A stretch of 64,000 nt of DNA from DYFC01 sp041658585. Its GTDB lineage: Bacteria > Nitrospirota > Thermodesulfovibrionia > Thermodesulfovibrionales > SM23-35. Below the pieces are notes generated by a model. It was not told the origin of the DNA, searched no databases, and saw nothing but the letters and a program-made list of their open reading frames with translations. The translations under genes were made by a program, and so were the position numbers. Below, one piece after another: positions 46,289 through 54,627 of the stretch. The stretch lies in the NCBI GenBank assembly GCA_041658585.1, contig JBAZZX010000007.1, positions 27,074-91,073 on the forward strand, in the 5' to 3' direction. Position 1 is the stretch's first letter. Each line of letters starts with the position of its first letter.

Positions 46289-46387
46289 ATGAAAGCAAAA
46301 ATAGGGAATAAAGAAAGCGACCAGAAAAAGAACGGAGTTTATGTCGTCCTTGAAGCCGGACCGACACAAGACAGCAAATACTGCTAA
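46289..46387 (+). pseudogene. N-terminal remnant of a NeuB-like nonulosonate synthase
   Basis: The 32-codon ORF reads MKAKIGNKESDQKKNGVY then VVLEAGPTQDS before a stop. The segment GVYVVLEAGPT matches the first strand of NeuB-family synthases (typically VYVVAEAGPTHTG). Everything after that is missing, and the stop lies six bases before the cytidylyltransferase start. This suggests a third nonulosonate synthase was lost at this junction. Confidence 0.45.
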
Positions 46388-46393
46388 AAATAA

Positions 46394-47257
46394 ATGAAAA
46401 TCGGAGCAATTATACAAGCAAGGACCTCCTCCACCCGCCTTCCCCAAAAAGTCTTGAAACAACTCCCATATGGCAGCGGCATTACGGTGCTGCAGCAGGT
46501 CATCAGACGAGTTAAAAAATCGACTGCGATTTCCCATATTATCGTTGCAACCACAAAAAACAAGGAAGATATCAAGATTGTTGAAATAGCAAAAAAGGAA
46601 AAGGTTCTATGGTTCAGAGGTAGCAAAGAGGATGTTTTGAGCAGGTATTATTCAGCTGCAAAAAAAAGTAAGTTAGATATCATTGTAAGAATCACAAGCG
46701 ATTGTCCGTGTATTGATCCTGCAATTATTGATTTAATGATAGAAAAACATTTAACAACAAAATCAGACTATACTTCAAATAGCCTAAAAAGAACCTTCCC
46801 GCATGGGTTAGATACCGAGGTTATAAGTTTTCATGCTTTAGAAAAAGCATATAATGAAACCACGGAAAAATTCGAAAAAGAGCATGTTAGTCCATACATT
46901 TATAAAACAAAACCAAATTTATTTAAAATATCCTCGGTCGAGGCATCAAAGAAATTAGCCGCTCCTGATATTAGAATCACCCTTGACACAGAAGAGGATT
47001 ATGCATTACTTTGTTCCATTTTTGATTATCTCTACAAGGCAGATCATTTTTTTGGAACAAGAGACATTATCAAGCTCTTTGGAAAAAAACCCTGGCTAAA
47101 GCTCATCAATAGAAAAGTCATTCAAAAGAAATTGTTTGACACTTTGGAAGAAGAGATAAAAGAGGCAGTAAGAATGTGCGACGTGCAGGATTTGAAAAGA
47201 GCTATAGGGTTTTTAACAGCATATAAATCATCTAATATTCTCGGAGAAAGACCATAA
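46394..47257 (+). CDS. CMP-nonulosonate synthetase-like cytidylyltransferase (SpsF/PseF family)
   Basis: The 287-residue protein begins MKIGAIIQARTSSTRLPQKV (residues 5-21 contain the QARxxSxRLPxK nucleotide motif). It also has RITSDCPCIDPAIIDLMIEK and DIRITLDTEEDYALL, which are hallmarks of the SpsF/PseF (COG1861) group. It probably activates the finished sugar acid as the CMP derivative. Length is slightly above the usual 230-250 because of a helical C-terminal extension found in some relatives. DNA from here to 51.4 kb is noticeably A/T-rich. Confidence 0.83.
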   Translation: MKIGAIIQARTSSTRLPQKVLKQLPYGSGITVLQQVIRRVKKSTAISHIIVATTKNKEDIKIVEIAKKEKVLWFRGSKEDVLSRYYSAAKKSKLDIIVRITSDCPCIDPAIIDLMIEKHLTTKSDYTSNSLKRTFPHGLDTEVISFHALEKAYNETTEKFEKEHVSPYIYKTKPNLFKISSVEASKKLAAPDIRITLDTEEDYALLCSIFDYLYKADHFFGTRDIIKLFGKKPWLKLINRKVIQKKLFDTLEEEIKEAVRMCDVQDLKRAIGFLTAYKSSNILGERP

Positions 47258-47358
47258 ATATAGGAAACTGATACCAGGCCAACTGACCTGATGCGCGATA
47301 TTACAGAAAGAAGACTTAAACAAAATAATAAAAAGATGAAAGCAAATAAAAGTTAATA

Positions 47359-47931
47359 ATGAATTATATTGTTTTAAAAAATACTGTATTTAAACTGGAC
47401 GAGCACAAATTGCTTCCTTTGAGAAAAAGAGATATTTTGTTAATAAAACTTTGGCGAAATGAACAGATTAATTTTTTGAGACAAAATAAGTTATTAACTG
47501 ATGAAGATCAAATTGCTTATTACAAAAAAGTGGTTGAAGCGAGTTTTATTCAGCCTCAACCTCAAATAATTTTGTTTAGCTATTTATTTAAGAATCATTG
47601 CATCGGCTATGGAGGATTGACGAATATTGATTGGTTTTCTAAAAGAGCGGAATTATCATTCTTATTAGACACACAGAGAGTCAATAATAAAGAACTTTAC
47701 GATTCAGATTTTAGTCATTTTATCAGCCTCATGAAAAAAGTGGCATTTGATGCGCTACATTTAAATCGTATTTTTACGGAAACTTTTGACATACGTGATT
47801 GGCATGTTTCTATCTTGGAAAAGAATGGCTTCAGGCTTGAAGGAAGAATGAAAGAACATTTCTTTATTGAAAACAAGTTTGTCGATTCATTATTACATGG
47901 TTTTTTAAGAAGATATCGCGATGACATTTAA
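47359..47931 (+). CDS. GNAT N-acetyltransferase, PseH-like
   Basis: The 190-residue RimJ/RimL-type GNAT has IGYGGLTNIDWFSKRAELSF-like strands, where GYGGLT and the following residues form the acetyl-CoA beta4 region, and RIFTETFDIRDWHVSILEKN plus GFRLEGRMKEHF at the end. PseH in this pathway acetylates the 4-amino group of the PseC product. The gene overlaps the next one by 11 bases. The position in a pse locus makes PseH the best guess, but other amine acceptors are possible. Confidence 0.78.
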   Translation: MNYIVLKNTVFKLDEHKLLPLRKRDILLIKLWRNEQINFLRQNKLLTDEDQIAYYKKVVEASFIQPQPQIILFSYLFKNHCIGYGGLTNIDWFSKRAELSFLLDTQRVNNKELYDSDFSHFISLMKKVAFDALHLNRIFTETFDIRDWHVSILEKNGFRLEGRMKEHFFIENKFVDSLLHGFLRRYRDDI

Positions 47932-49840
47932 AGGCAAGCGTGTTTTCGTCAGCGGTGGAAATGGAGTAATCGGGAACTATCTGATAAATGAACTCCAGAG
48001 GCGAGATGCTATTATTTATGTGGGGGATATTAAACCGAGGCCGCCATACTGGGACAAAAGTATTATCTATCGCCAAGGTGACCTAAATTATATTACGAAA
48101 GAAGAACTGGACGATTTTGCCCCAGAATTCTTTTTCCATCTCGCCGCTACATTCGAACGTTCCATTGAAACGTATGAATTCTGGCGAGAGAATTTTCATC
48201 ATAACGTTCGATTGAGCCATCATCTGATGAGCTTATTAAAAGACAGTGTCGATCTAAAAAAGGTGATCTTCGCATCGAGTTACTTAATTTATGCATCATA
48301 TTTATATAGTTTTGACAAGCCGGCAAGAAAAGCAGCCCGACTAAAAGAGGATGATCCGATATCTCCAAGGAATCTTACAGGAGCAGCTAAGTTATATCAT
48401 GAGATAGAGCTTCGATTTTTGGACGAATTCAGAAATGACAGATTTCAATTCGTAGCAGCACGAATTTTTAGAAGTTATGGGAAAAAGTCGATAGATATTA
48501 TATCTCGATGGATAAGAGCCTTACTGAGCGGCGAGACTTTAACAGTTTATGCAAAGGAAGGGATGTTTGATTATATATATGCTGAAGACGTCGCTGAAGG
48601 CTTAGTACGCCTAGCATTGAATCCAGATACAACCGGTATCATTAATCTTGGGAATGATAATGCCCGAAGAATAGAAGAAGTCCTTGAAATACTCAAAATA
48701 TATTTTCCGGAAATGAATATCATTGAGAAAGAAGCCGAGATATCTTATGAAGCTTCTCAAGCAAATATGGACAATTTTAAGAAATTGGTCGGCTGGCAGC
48801 CGCAGAGACAATTAGAGGACACTATCCCGGAAATGATCGCGTTTGAGAAAGAACATCCCTTAGAAGACGATAAACAGATTTCATTTAATACATTAATTAC
48901 AAGTATTTCACGCAAAGTTCCGTTAATCCATGCCGTCAGATTTGCTGCAAATAAAATAGGAAAGAATATAAAAGTTCTTGGCGGAGATACGGATTCGTCA
49001 TGTATCGGAAAATATTTCGTCGACGAATTCTGGCACATGCCGGCCATCTCGTCACTTAGCTTAGAAGATTTTATGACCTACTGTGGCAGGAATAATATTC
49101 GATGTGTTATACCGACGAGGGATGGAGAGTTAGCATTCTTTGCTCAATTTAAAGAACAACTTTCAGAAAATGGAATTCATGTTATGGTCTCTCATCCTGA
49201 AAGCGTCAAGGGCTGCATCGATAAGCTTGTCTTTTATGAAAAAACAAAAGGTTTAGGATTCCCTGCAATAATGACGAGTACCAATATTGAAGACATTTGC
49301 TGTCAACAATTTGTGGTAAAAGAAAGATTCGGAGCTGGATCTATTAGTATCGGCATCGGCTTAAACAAACAAAATGCAATAACGCATGCGTCGACTTTAC
49401 AGTTACCTATATTCCAGCCCTTTATAAAAGGGACTGAGGTCAGTGTTGATCTATATATTTCTAAGAATGGCGTAGCAAAGGGTGTTGTGGCACGCCGAAG
49501 AGATATTATTATAAAAGGTGAATCTCAAGTTACTTCCACTTTTCGAGATGAAAATCTGGAAAACCTTTGCAGTGATTTTGTGGCATCTTTCAATCTTTAT
49601 GGACATGTAATTTTGCAGATACTCATAGATGAAAAAGGAGATTATCACATAATAGAATGCAACAGTCGTTTCGGCGGCGCATCCACCTTGAGTATCGCTG
49701 CTGGCTTGGATAGCTTTTACTGGTTTTTGCTTGAATCGAATGGGGCTGATATTGCGGAATATCCTTTCATGCGATCTAAAGCAGAAAAGATACAAGTCCG
49801 GTATCCTGAAGATAGAGTGATTAATGATTCTCGTATTTGA
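47921..49840 (+). CDS. NAD-dependent epimerase/dehydratase - ATP-grasp fusion
   Basis: Residues about 1-310 form an extended SDR with VSGGNGVIGNYL at 10-21. The usual catalytic YxxxK is altered: the segment is NLTGAAKLYHE, with Thr153 where Tyr is expected and Lys157 kept. Residues about 330-635 form an ATP-grasp ligase (KVPLIHAVRFAANKIGKNIK, QQFVVKERFGAGSISIGIGL, VILQILIDEKGDYHIIECNS, RFGGASTLSIAAGLDSF). An ATP-grasp domain joins a carboxylate to an amine or thiol via an acyl-phosphate, so the fusion may attach an amino acid to a nucleotide sugar or nonulosonate. It overlaps its neighbours on both sides. Confidence 0.85.
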   Translation: MTFKGKRVFVSGGNGVIGNYLINELQRRDAIIYVGDIKPRPPYWDKSIIYRQGDLNYITKEELDDFAPEFFFHLAATFERSIETYEFWRENFHHNVRLSHHLMSLLKDSVDLKKVIFASSYLIYASYLYSFDKPARKAARLKEDDPISPRNLTGAAKLYHEIELRFLDEFRNDRFQFVAARIFRSYGKKSIDIISRWIRALLSGETLTVYAKEGMFDYIYAEDVAEGLVRLALNPDTTGIINLGNDNARRIEEVLEILKIYFPEMNIIEKEAEISYEASQANMDNFKKLVGWQPQRQLEDTIPEMIAFEKEHPLEDDKQISFNTLITSISRKVPLIHAVRFAANKIGKNIKVLGGDTDSSCIGKYFVDEFWHMPAISSLSLEDFMTYCGRNNIRCVIPTRDGELAFFAQFKEQLSENGIHVMVSHPESVKGCIDKLVFYEKTKGLGFPAIMTSTNIEDICCQQFVVKERFGAGSISIGIGLNKQNAITHASTLQLPIFQPFIKGTEVSVDLYISKNGVAKGVVARRRDIIIKGESQVTSTFRDENLENLCSDFVASFNLYGHVILQILIDEKGDYHIIECNSRFGGASTLSIAAGLDSFYWFLLESNGADIAEYPFMRSKAEKIQVRYPEDRVINDSRI

Positions 49841-50486
49841 TTTAGATGACACTTTATATGAGGAAATGAGTTTTGTTGAAAGTGGATTCAGGGCGGTAAC
49901 TGAGTTTTTAGCGGCGATTTACAAGATTCCCAAAAATGATCTCTTTGAATTAATGATGTTAAATCTCGAAAACGGCAGAGGTAAGATTTTCGATGAGTTG
50001 CTTACAAATTATGGGATATTTAGCAAGAAATTAGTCGGCGCTTGTATTTCAGTGTACAGGTATCATAGACCAAATATTAAGTTATACCAAGATGCTATTG
50101 ATTGCATAGAACGTTTTAAATCTTTACCAAAATATATTGTTACGGATGGCAACAAAATTGTGCAGGAAAACAAAATTAATGCATTAAATTTAAACAATAA
50201 GATAAAGCGCTATTTTATCACGCATCGTTTTGGTATTAAGAATGCTAAACCCTCACCATATTGTTTTAATTTGATTTGCAAGATTGAAAAAGTACAACCA
50301 AGTGAAGTCGTTTTTATAGGGGATAATCCGACAAAAGATTTTGTAGGAATTAAGCCAATAGGTTTTAAGACTATCCGACTTTTGAGAGGTAATTTTAAAG
50401 TTATTAGGCTTGATCCATCTTTCGAAGCCGATTTTGAAATTAACTCTTTCACTGAATTAACGGACAGCTTTTTGGAAAACATTTAA
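49824..50486 (+). CDS. HAD-family phosphatase
   Basis: The 220-residue protein has the HAD motifs FDLDDTLYEE (D6 nucleophile, D8), VTDGNK as motif II, KNAKPSPYCFNL with the motif III lysine, and GDNPTKDFVG as motif IV. It overlaps the fusion gene by 17 bases. It could remove a phosphate from the sugar-acid intermediate made by PseI-type synthases, or act on the ligase product. Strongly A/T-rich. Confidence 0.87.
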   Translation: MILVFDLDDTLYEEMSFVESGFRAVTEFLAAIYKIPKNDLFELMMLNLENGRGKIFDELLTNYGIFSKKLVGACISVYRYHRPNIKLYQDAIDCIERFKSLPKYIVTDGNKIVQENKINALNLNNKIKRYFITHRFGIKNAKPSPYCFNLICKIEKVQPSEVVFIGDNPTKDFVGIKPIGFKTIRLLRGNFKVIRLDPSFEADFEINSFTELTDSFLENI

Positions 50487-50514
50487 AATAAACCAGTAGA
50501 TTATCGAGGCAGAT

Positions 50515-51420
50515 ATGGACACCAAGGAATATAAAGTTATCCAAGATAAGATTTATTCATATAAACGCCTTGACCCGATACCTGAAAACGAAGAGCTAAC
50601 AAGTTTTTATCAAAGCATGTATTATGACTTGATTCGAAAAGGGGGACGTGCTCCGGAGCTTCGCCGGTTAATGAGCGGGGGAGAGGAAGGACCCCGCGAA
50701 CGTCAATGGCTACGCGAAGGACTATATTCGGATATTTGCAATATCTTGAACCAATATGCGGCTGGAAAACGAATTCTTGATATTGGATGTGGAAACGGTG
50801 AATTCATAAGTTTTTTAAAAGAAAGCGGCTTTGAAACATTTGGAATAGAGCCTGCCTCGGAGGCAGCGGAAGTTGCTAAATCACGAGGGCTTAATGTTTT
50901 TAATTGTAGCCTTGAGGATTTCAAGAAAAATCATAGTTCAAATGTAAAGGGTTTTGATGCTATTACTCTGCTCAATGTCTTGGAACATGTACCGGACCCC
51001 GCAAATGTCATTGAAATTTGTAAATCTCTTCTAAATTCTCAAGGAATTCTATGTATCAGAGTACCAAATGATTTTACTGAAATTCAATCAGCCGCACAGA
51101 AGCACATTAATACGACAAAATCTTGGTGGATAGCAATTCCCGATCATATAAATTATTATAATTTTGAATCATTGCGCTCTTTTATCACTTATCTAGGGTT
51201 TGGAATCATTTATTCGCAGGGCGATTTTCCGATGGAATTTTTTTTACTAATGGGTGACGACTATGTAGATAACCTGGAAGTTGGTGGTAAATGTCATCAG
51301 AAGCGGATTAGTTTTGAGTTGGGTATCCCGGGCAACCTGAGGCGCCGCATATTTCAAGCGTTGTCTACAGTAGGATTAGGTCGAAACTGTTTAGTCTTTG
51401 CAAAACTTATAAATAAGTAA
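50515..51420 (+). CDS. Class I SAM-dependent methyltransferase (Methyltransf_23)
   Basis: The 301-residue enzyme has ILDIGCGNGEFISFLKESGF as motif I near residue 85, FGIEPASEAAEVA as motif II, and TLLNVLEHVPDPANVIE as motif IV. The last part contains a catalytic-type WWIAIPDHINYYNFESL that is frequent in sugar O- or N-methyltransferases. GAGG lies six bases before the ATG. It ends the A/T-rich co-directional trio; right after it the repeat-laden remnants begin. Confidence 0.87.
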   Translation: MDTKEYKVIQDKIYSYKRLDPIPENEELTSFYQSMYYDLIRKGGRAPELRRLMSGGEEGPRERQWLREGLYSDICNILNQYAAGKRILDIGCGNGEFISFLKESGFETFGIEPASEAAEVAKSRGLNVFNCSLEDFKKNHSSNVKGFDAITLLNVLEHVPDPANVIEICKSLLNSQGILCIRVPNDFTEIQSAAQKHINTTKSWWIAIPDHINYYNFESLRSFITYLGFGIIYSQGDFPMEFFLLMGDDYVDNLEVGGKCHQKRISFELGIPGNLRRRIFQALSTVGLGRNCLVFAKLINK

Positions 51421-51479
51421 GTCTCATTATAGAAATTAATATTGATAACAGATCGATAGGCAAAATGCAGCCGGTTTTT

Positions 51480-51585
51480 ATTATTGCAGGATGTGAATAT
51501 AAGGCGGCATAGATCAATAATCGGCAAGACATATGTTGATGGGCAGGGGGCAAGAAGGATTGTTGAAGATATATTAAAATATTAA
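51480..51585 (+). pseudogene. pseG: 3' remnant of PseG (UDP-sugar hydrolase), first copy
   Basis: The frame reads LLQDVNIRRHRSIIGK then TYVDGQGARRIVEDILKY and stops. The ending VDGQGARRIV is characteristic of the last helix of PseG/SpsG-type glycosyltransferase-fold hydrolases that remove UDP in pseudaminic acid synthesis. Only about 34 codons remain. The same 182-base segment occurs again at 56792-56973 with about 95% identity. Confidence 0.65.
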
Positions 51586-51661
51586 AAGAATCGCTGTTGT
51601 TCTATTCTTTCTGCTAAAATATATTTCACAGCAGCTCATGGTTCGACATGCTCACCATGAC
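51480..51661. repeat. Segmental duplication, copy A (PseG tail plus leader)
   Basis: This block matches 56792-56973 almost base for base (a few substitutions). Together with the pseI copies it defines a larger duplicated segment. The 51421-51854 gap holds only this remnant and hairpin repeats. Confidence 0.9.
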
Positions 51662-51790
51662 ATTGTTTGTCACTATGTGCAATGGAGTAAGCAGAACCAG
51701 AAAAATCATGGTTCGACATGCTCACCATGACAGTTATTTGTCACCCTGAGCTTGTCGAAGGGTCACCATGACATTGTTTGTCACTCTGTG
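51636..51790. repeat. GAGCTTGTCGA-type hairpins
   Basis: ATGGT-TCGACATGCTC-ACCAT occurs twice, followed by an ACCCT/AGGGT unit. TGACATTGTTTGTCACT repeats twice around them. The same array, shorter, lies at 56946-57058. Confidence 0.88.
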
Positions 51791-51813
51791 CAATGGGGAT
51801 GAAAGAGGACACC

Positions 51814-51858
51814 ATGGACCTTATAAATTTTGCAGAGCTGGGTAAAAAGCAAAAGTGA
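51814..51858 (+). CDS. 14-codon ORF overlapping the pseI start
   Basis: ATG 51814 has AGAGGA six bases upstream and encodes MDLINFAELGKKQK, ending in a TGA that overlaps the pseI GTG start (GTGA). It may be a coupling leader or the start of a lost gene whose remainder was replaced by pseI. Confidence 0.35.
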   Translation: MDLINFAELGKKQK

Positions 51859-52904
51859 CGTCAATAGAGGTATCAACTCGAAAGATCGGTAATAACCATC
51901 CCGTCTTTATCATCGCCGAACTTTCCGCCAATCACCGGCAGAAATACGAGCTTGCCGTGGAAACCATTAAGGCCATGAAAGAGTCCGGCGCGGATGCGGT
52001 TAAGCTTCAGACCTATACTCCGGACACAATCACGATTGATTCAGACAATGATTATTTTCAGATAAAGCAGGGAACGCTGTGGGACGGAAAGACGTTGTAT
52101 CAACTCTATCAGGAGGCATATACCCCGTGGGAATGGCAGCCGAAGTTAAAGGAGATAGCTGAAGATTTGGGGCTTATATGTTTTTCATCTCCGTTTGATA
52201 AGACCGCCGTTGATTTTCTGGAGAAGATGGATGTCCCGGCCTATAAAGTCGCATCATTTGAAATCACGGATATACCGCTTATTGAATATATCGCATCAAA
52301 AGGAAAACCTGTTATTATTTCGACAGGAATAGCGGAACTTAGCGACATAGCAATGGCTGTCGATGCCTGCAAGAGAATGGGAAATGAGCAGATTGCCCTT
52401 TTGAAATGCACCTCGGCCTACCCTGCCCCATTGGAAGACGTGAATTTGAAAACTATCCCGGATCTGGCTGAAACTTTCAAAACAGTAGTCGGTCTATCTG
52501 ACCATACATTAGGCATATCAGTGCCTGTTGCAGCAGTTGCTCTCAACGCAAGGATAATCGAGAAGCATTTTATCCTCGACAGAAAGCTCGGCGGACCGGA
52601 TTCTGCGTTCTCTCTCGGACCTGAAGAATTCAAAGCTATGGTGACCGCAGTAAGGGAAGTTGAAAAAGCTCTCGGCAAAGTCAGTTATGATTTGACAGAC
52701 AAGATAAAGAAAAGCAGGGAATTTTCGCGGTCGCTGTTTGTGGTAAATGACATCAAAGCCGGGGAAGTATTCACAGAAATAAACGTCAGATCGATCCGTC
52801 CGGGGTTCGGATTACATCCAAGATATTTGAAGGATATTTTAGGGAAAAAAGCAACGAAAGATATCGGGAGAGGAACTCCTTTGAGCTGGGATATGGTAGA
52901 GTAG
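51855..52904 (+). CDS. pseI: Pseudaminic acid synthase PseI (NeuB family)
   Basis: PseI condenses the 6-deoxy sugar with phosphoenolpyruvate to form the nonulosonate. The 349-residue protein starts at GTG 51855. It has IAELSANHRQKYELAVETIK, AVKLQTYTPDTIT, SSPFDKTAVDFLEKMDV, KCTSAYPAPLEDVNL, GLSDHTLGISVPVAAVAL, and EKHFILDR in the metal/PEP region. The C-terminal antifreeze-like SAF domain (SRSLFVVNDIKAGEVFTEIN; RGTPLSWDMV) is complete. A damaged second copy is at 57983. With pseG lost, flux through this enzyme may depend on a hydrolase elsewhere. Confidence 0.92.
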   Translation: MTSIEVSTRKIGNNHPVFIIAELSANHRQKYELAVETIKAMKESGADAVKLQTYTPDTITIDSDNDYFQIKQGTLWDGKTLYQLYQEAYTPWEWQPKLKEIAEDLGLICFSSPFDKTAVDFLEKMDVPAYKVASFEITDIPLIEYIASKGKPVIISTGIAELSDIAMAVDACKRMGNEQIALLKCTSAYPAPLEDVNLKTIPDLAETFKTVVGLSDHTLGISVPVAAVALNARIIEKHFILDRKLGGPDSAFSLGPEEFKAMVTAVREVEKALGKVSYDLTDKIKKSREFSRSLFVVNDIKAGEVFTEINVRSIRPGFGLHPRYLKDILGKKATKDIGRGTPLSWDMVE

Positions 52905-52935
52905 AGACCCAAAAAGGGTTCTAGGATTCCAGGGT

Positions 52936-53688
52936 GTTTTCTTTTTGGATGAAACCTGCGATTTGGATGATTTACTTGATAAATCACGGGCATTCTCCTA
53001 TAGCGGTCGAGTACAAGTCGAGAAGTTTCTTGAAGGATTACAAATCAGTACGGAAACTGTCATGTATCGGGGGCAGGGCGTGACGCCTGGATTCGCAGAT
53101 CGGAATTATGATCTTTTAGCCCGATTTCGACCCCAAATCATAGAAAATGGTGGATGGATGCCGAGCATCCTATCTGCCGATAAACGTAAACAAGTAGAAG
53201 ATTTAGTCGGTCGGGCTTCTTTGGCTCTTGGGGTTACCGATGGTGTCACTAAGGGTGATGTAGTCATGACTGAAGAGGGTCCAAAGATGATCGAGATGGC
53301 CGCGAGGTTAAGTGGCGGAGATTTTTGTGAAAGCTTGGTACCGTTAAGCATCGGAGTTAATTATGTCGAAGCAGCAATTAAGATTGCTATTGGTGAAGAA
53401 CCAAATTTTGAGGCATTAAAACCTAAATTCCAACGAGCGGTTATCAATCGGTATTTTTTCCCTAAGCCCGGTCGTCTATTGAGTATGGAAGGGATTGAAG
53501 ACGTTCAAAAACAAGATTGGATCAAAAAGTTGGAATTCTGGTACAACATCGGTGATCAAGTTCCACCCTTGTTGAGTCACGCTCATCGGTTCGGTGTATT
53601 TATCGCTATTGGACGGGATCGACAAGAGGTCAATGAAAGGGTTGCATGGGTATATAAGAAAATTAAAATTATTACGAAACCAATATAA
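52936..53688 (+). pseudogene. ATP-grasp ligase, N-terminal half missing
   Basis: From about 52936 the frame reads VFFLDETCDLDDLLDKS, VQVEKFLEGLQIST and GDVVMTEEGPKMIEMAARLS, then continues to a stop at 53688. This is the C-terminal half of an ATP-grasp ligase (typical whole length 400-450 residues). It starts abruptly where pseI downstream DNA (GATTCCAGGG) is joined, with no ribosome site; only a TTG at 52945 could start it. I read it as a gene truncated by arrival of the pseI block. Confidence 0.75.
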
Positions 53689-53745
53689 TACGAGTTACAA
53701 ACAAATACAGGAAATTGTACATAGGAGAGCAAAAAAACAAACATT

Positions 53746-53934
53746 GTGCTCAAGCTTTATTCAATCTTTCACCTGAATCTCGCTTACTCATCAATTCCTG
53801 AAGCCAAAAGGAAGGAAGTAATCCAGAAGAGCTTCTGGCCTCTCCTGCGACTTGCAACTAAAGATAAAATCCCTGTTGCAATCGAATCACTCGCCTACAA
53901 CCTTAAGGTTGCTACCCGGCTTAAGCCTTCTTAG
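53746..53934 (+). pseudogene. Duplicate N-terminal fragment of a GH57-like glycoside hydrolase
   Basis: The 62-codon frame from GTG 53746 starts MLKLYSIFHLNLAYSSIPEA, nearly the same as the start at 54628. It ends at TAG where the other copy has TGG (Trp), in the segment LKPS against LEPSW. It is a partial duplicate. A HicAB-like module sits between the two copies. Confidence 0.7.
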
Positions 53935-53990
53935 AGCCGTTTGTGATAGAATAAAAAAAACGCATATAACAATCTTAAAGGAGTGTATTT

Positions 53991-54338
53991 ATGCAGACAA
54001 CTGTTTTGACTGACAAACAATATAAATCCCTTTCAAAAAAAATACTTAATTCTTTAGAAAAAAATTATAAGGCAATACCCTTAAACTCTCTAAAACACCC
54101 TGATTATATTTTAAAAAACCCTGTCTATATCACAATTGAACAGGACAAGAATATGGTCATTGCTTCACTGGATGACATCGAAGCGTTTGCTTATGCTGAT
54201 ACCGAATTTGAGGCAATTAATCTTTTATGTGAGGAGATTATAATTCTTTACGAAGATTTAAGGAGCGACAGAAAATTACTGGGGAAATTACCGGCTAAAT
54301 GGCTTGCTTATCTGGAAGAAATCATTAGAAGAAAATGA
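53991..54338 (+). CDS. HicB-like antitoxin
   Basis: The 115-residue protein has VYITIEQDKNMVIASLDDIE and FAYADTEFEAINLLCEEIII, a partially preserved HicB-type RNase H-like strand/helix pattern, with a C-terminal helix. AAGGAG is eight bases upstream of the ATG. It overlaps the next gene by four bases, the usual antitoxin-toxin coupling. Weak similarity; I rely on the pair context. Confidence 0.55.
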   Translation: MQTTVLTDKQYKSLSKKILNSLEKNYKAIPLNSLKHPDYILKNPVYITIEQDKNMVIASLDDIEAFAYADTEFEAINLLCEEIIILYEDLRSDRKLLGKLPAKWLAYLEEIIRRK

Positions 54339-54607
54339 AGAAAAACGACATTGAAAAAATATTCAGGAAACTGAAGTTGCAAGTCCGCTCTACAGGACAT
54401 AATTACGGATGGTTAATTGTTAAAGGGAAAAAAGTTTTAAGGGTGCATTATTCACATGGGAAAGGTGACATTCCGGAAAAGATAACAAATAAGATCAGAG
54501 GCCAATTAAAACTATCTCAAAAAGATTTCAGAGATCTGATAGCCTGTCCTATGACACATGAAGATTATATCGATGTGCTGACAGAAAAAGGAATAATTGA
54601 AAAGTAA
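54335..54607 (+). CDS. HicA-like small toxin
   Basis: The 90-residue protein reads MKKNDIEKIFRKLKLQVRST, GHNYGWLIVKGKKVL and RVHYSHGKGDIPEK. The His in SHGKGDIP and the basic dsRNA-binding-like shape resemble HicA-type mRNA interferases, with a longer C-terminal extension (CPMTHEDYIDVLTEKGII). It overlaps the HicB-like gene as ATGA. Confidence 0.55.
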   Translation: MKKNDIEKIFRKLKLQVRSTGHNYGWLIVKGKKVLRVHYSHGKGDIPEKITNKIRGQLKLSQKDFRDLIACPMTHEDYIDVLTEKGIIEK

Positions 54608-54627
54608 TTTCTGAACCGGATAATCCC

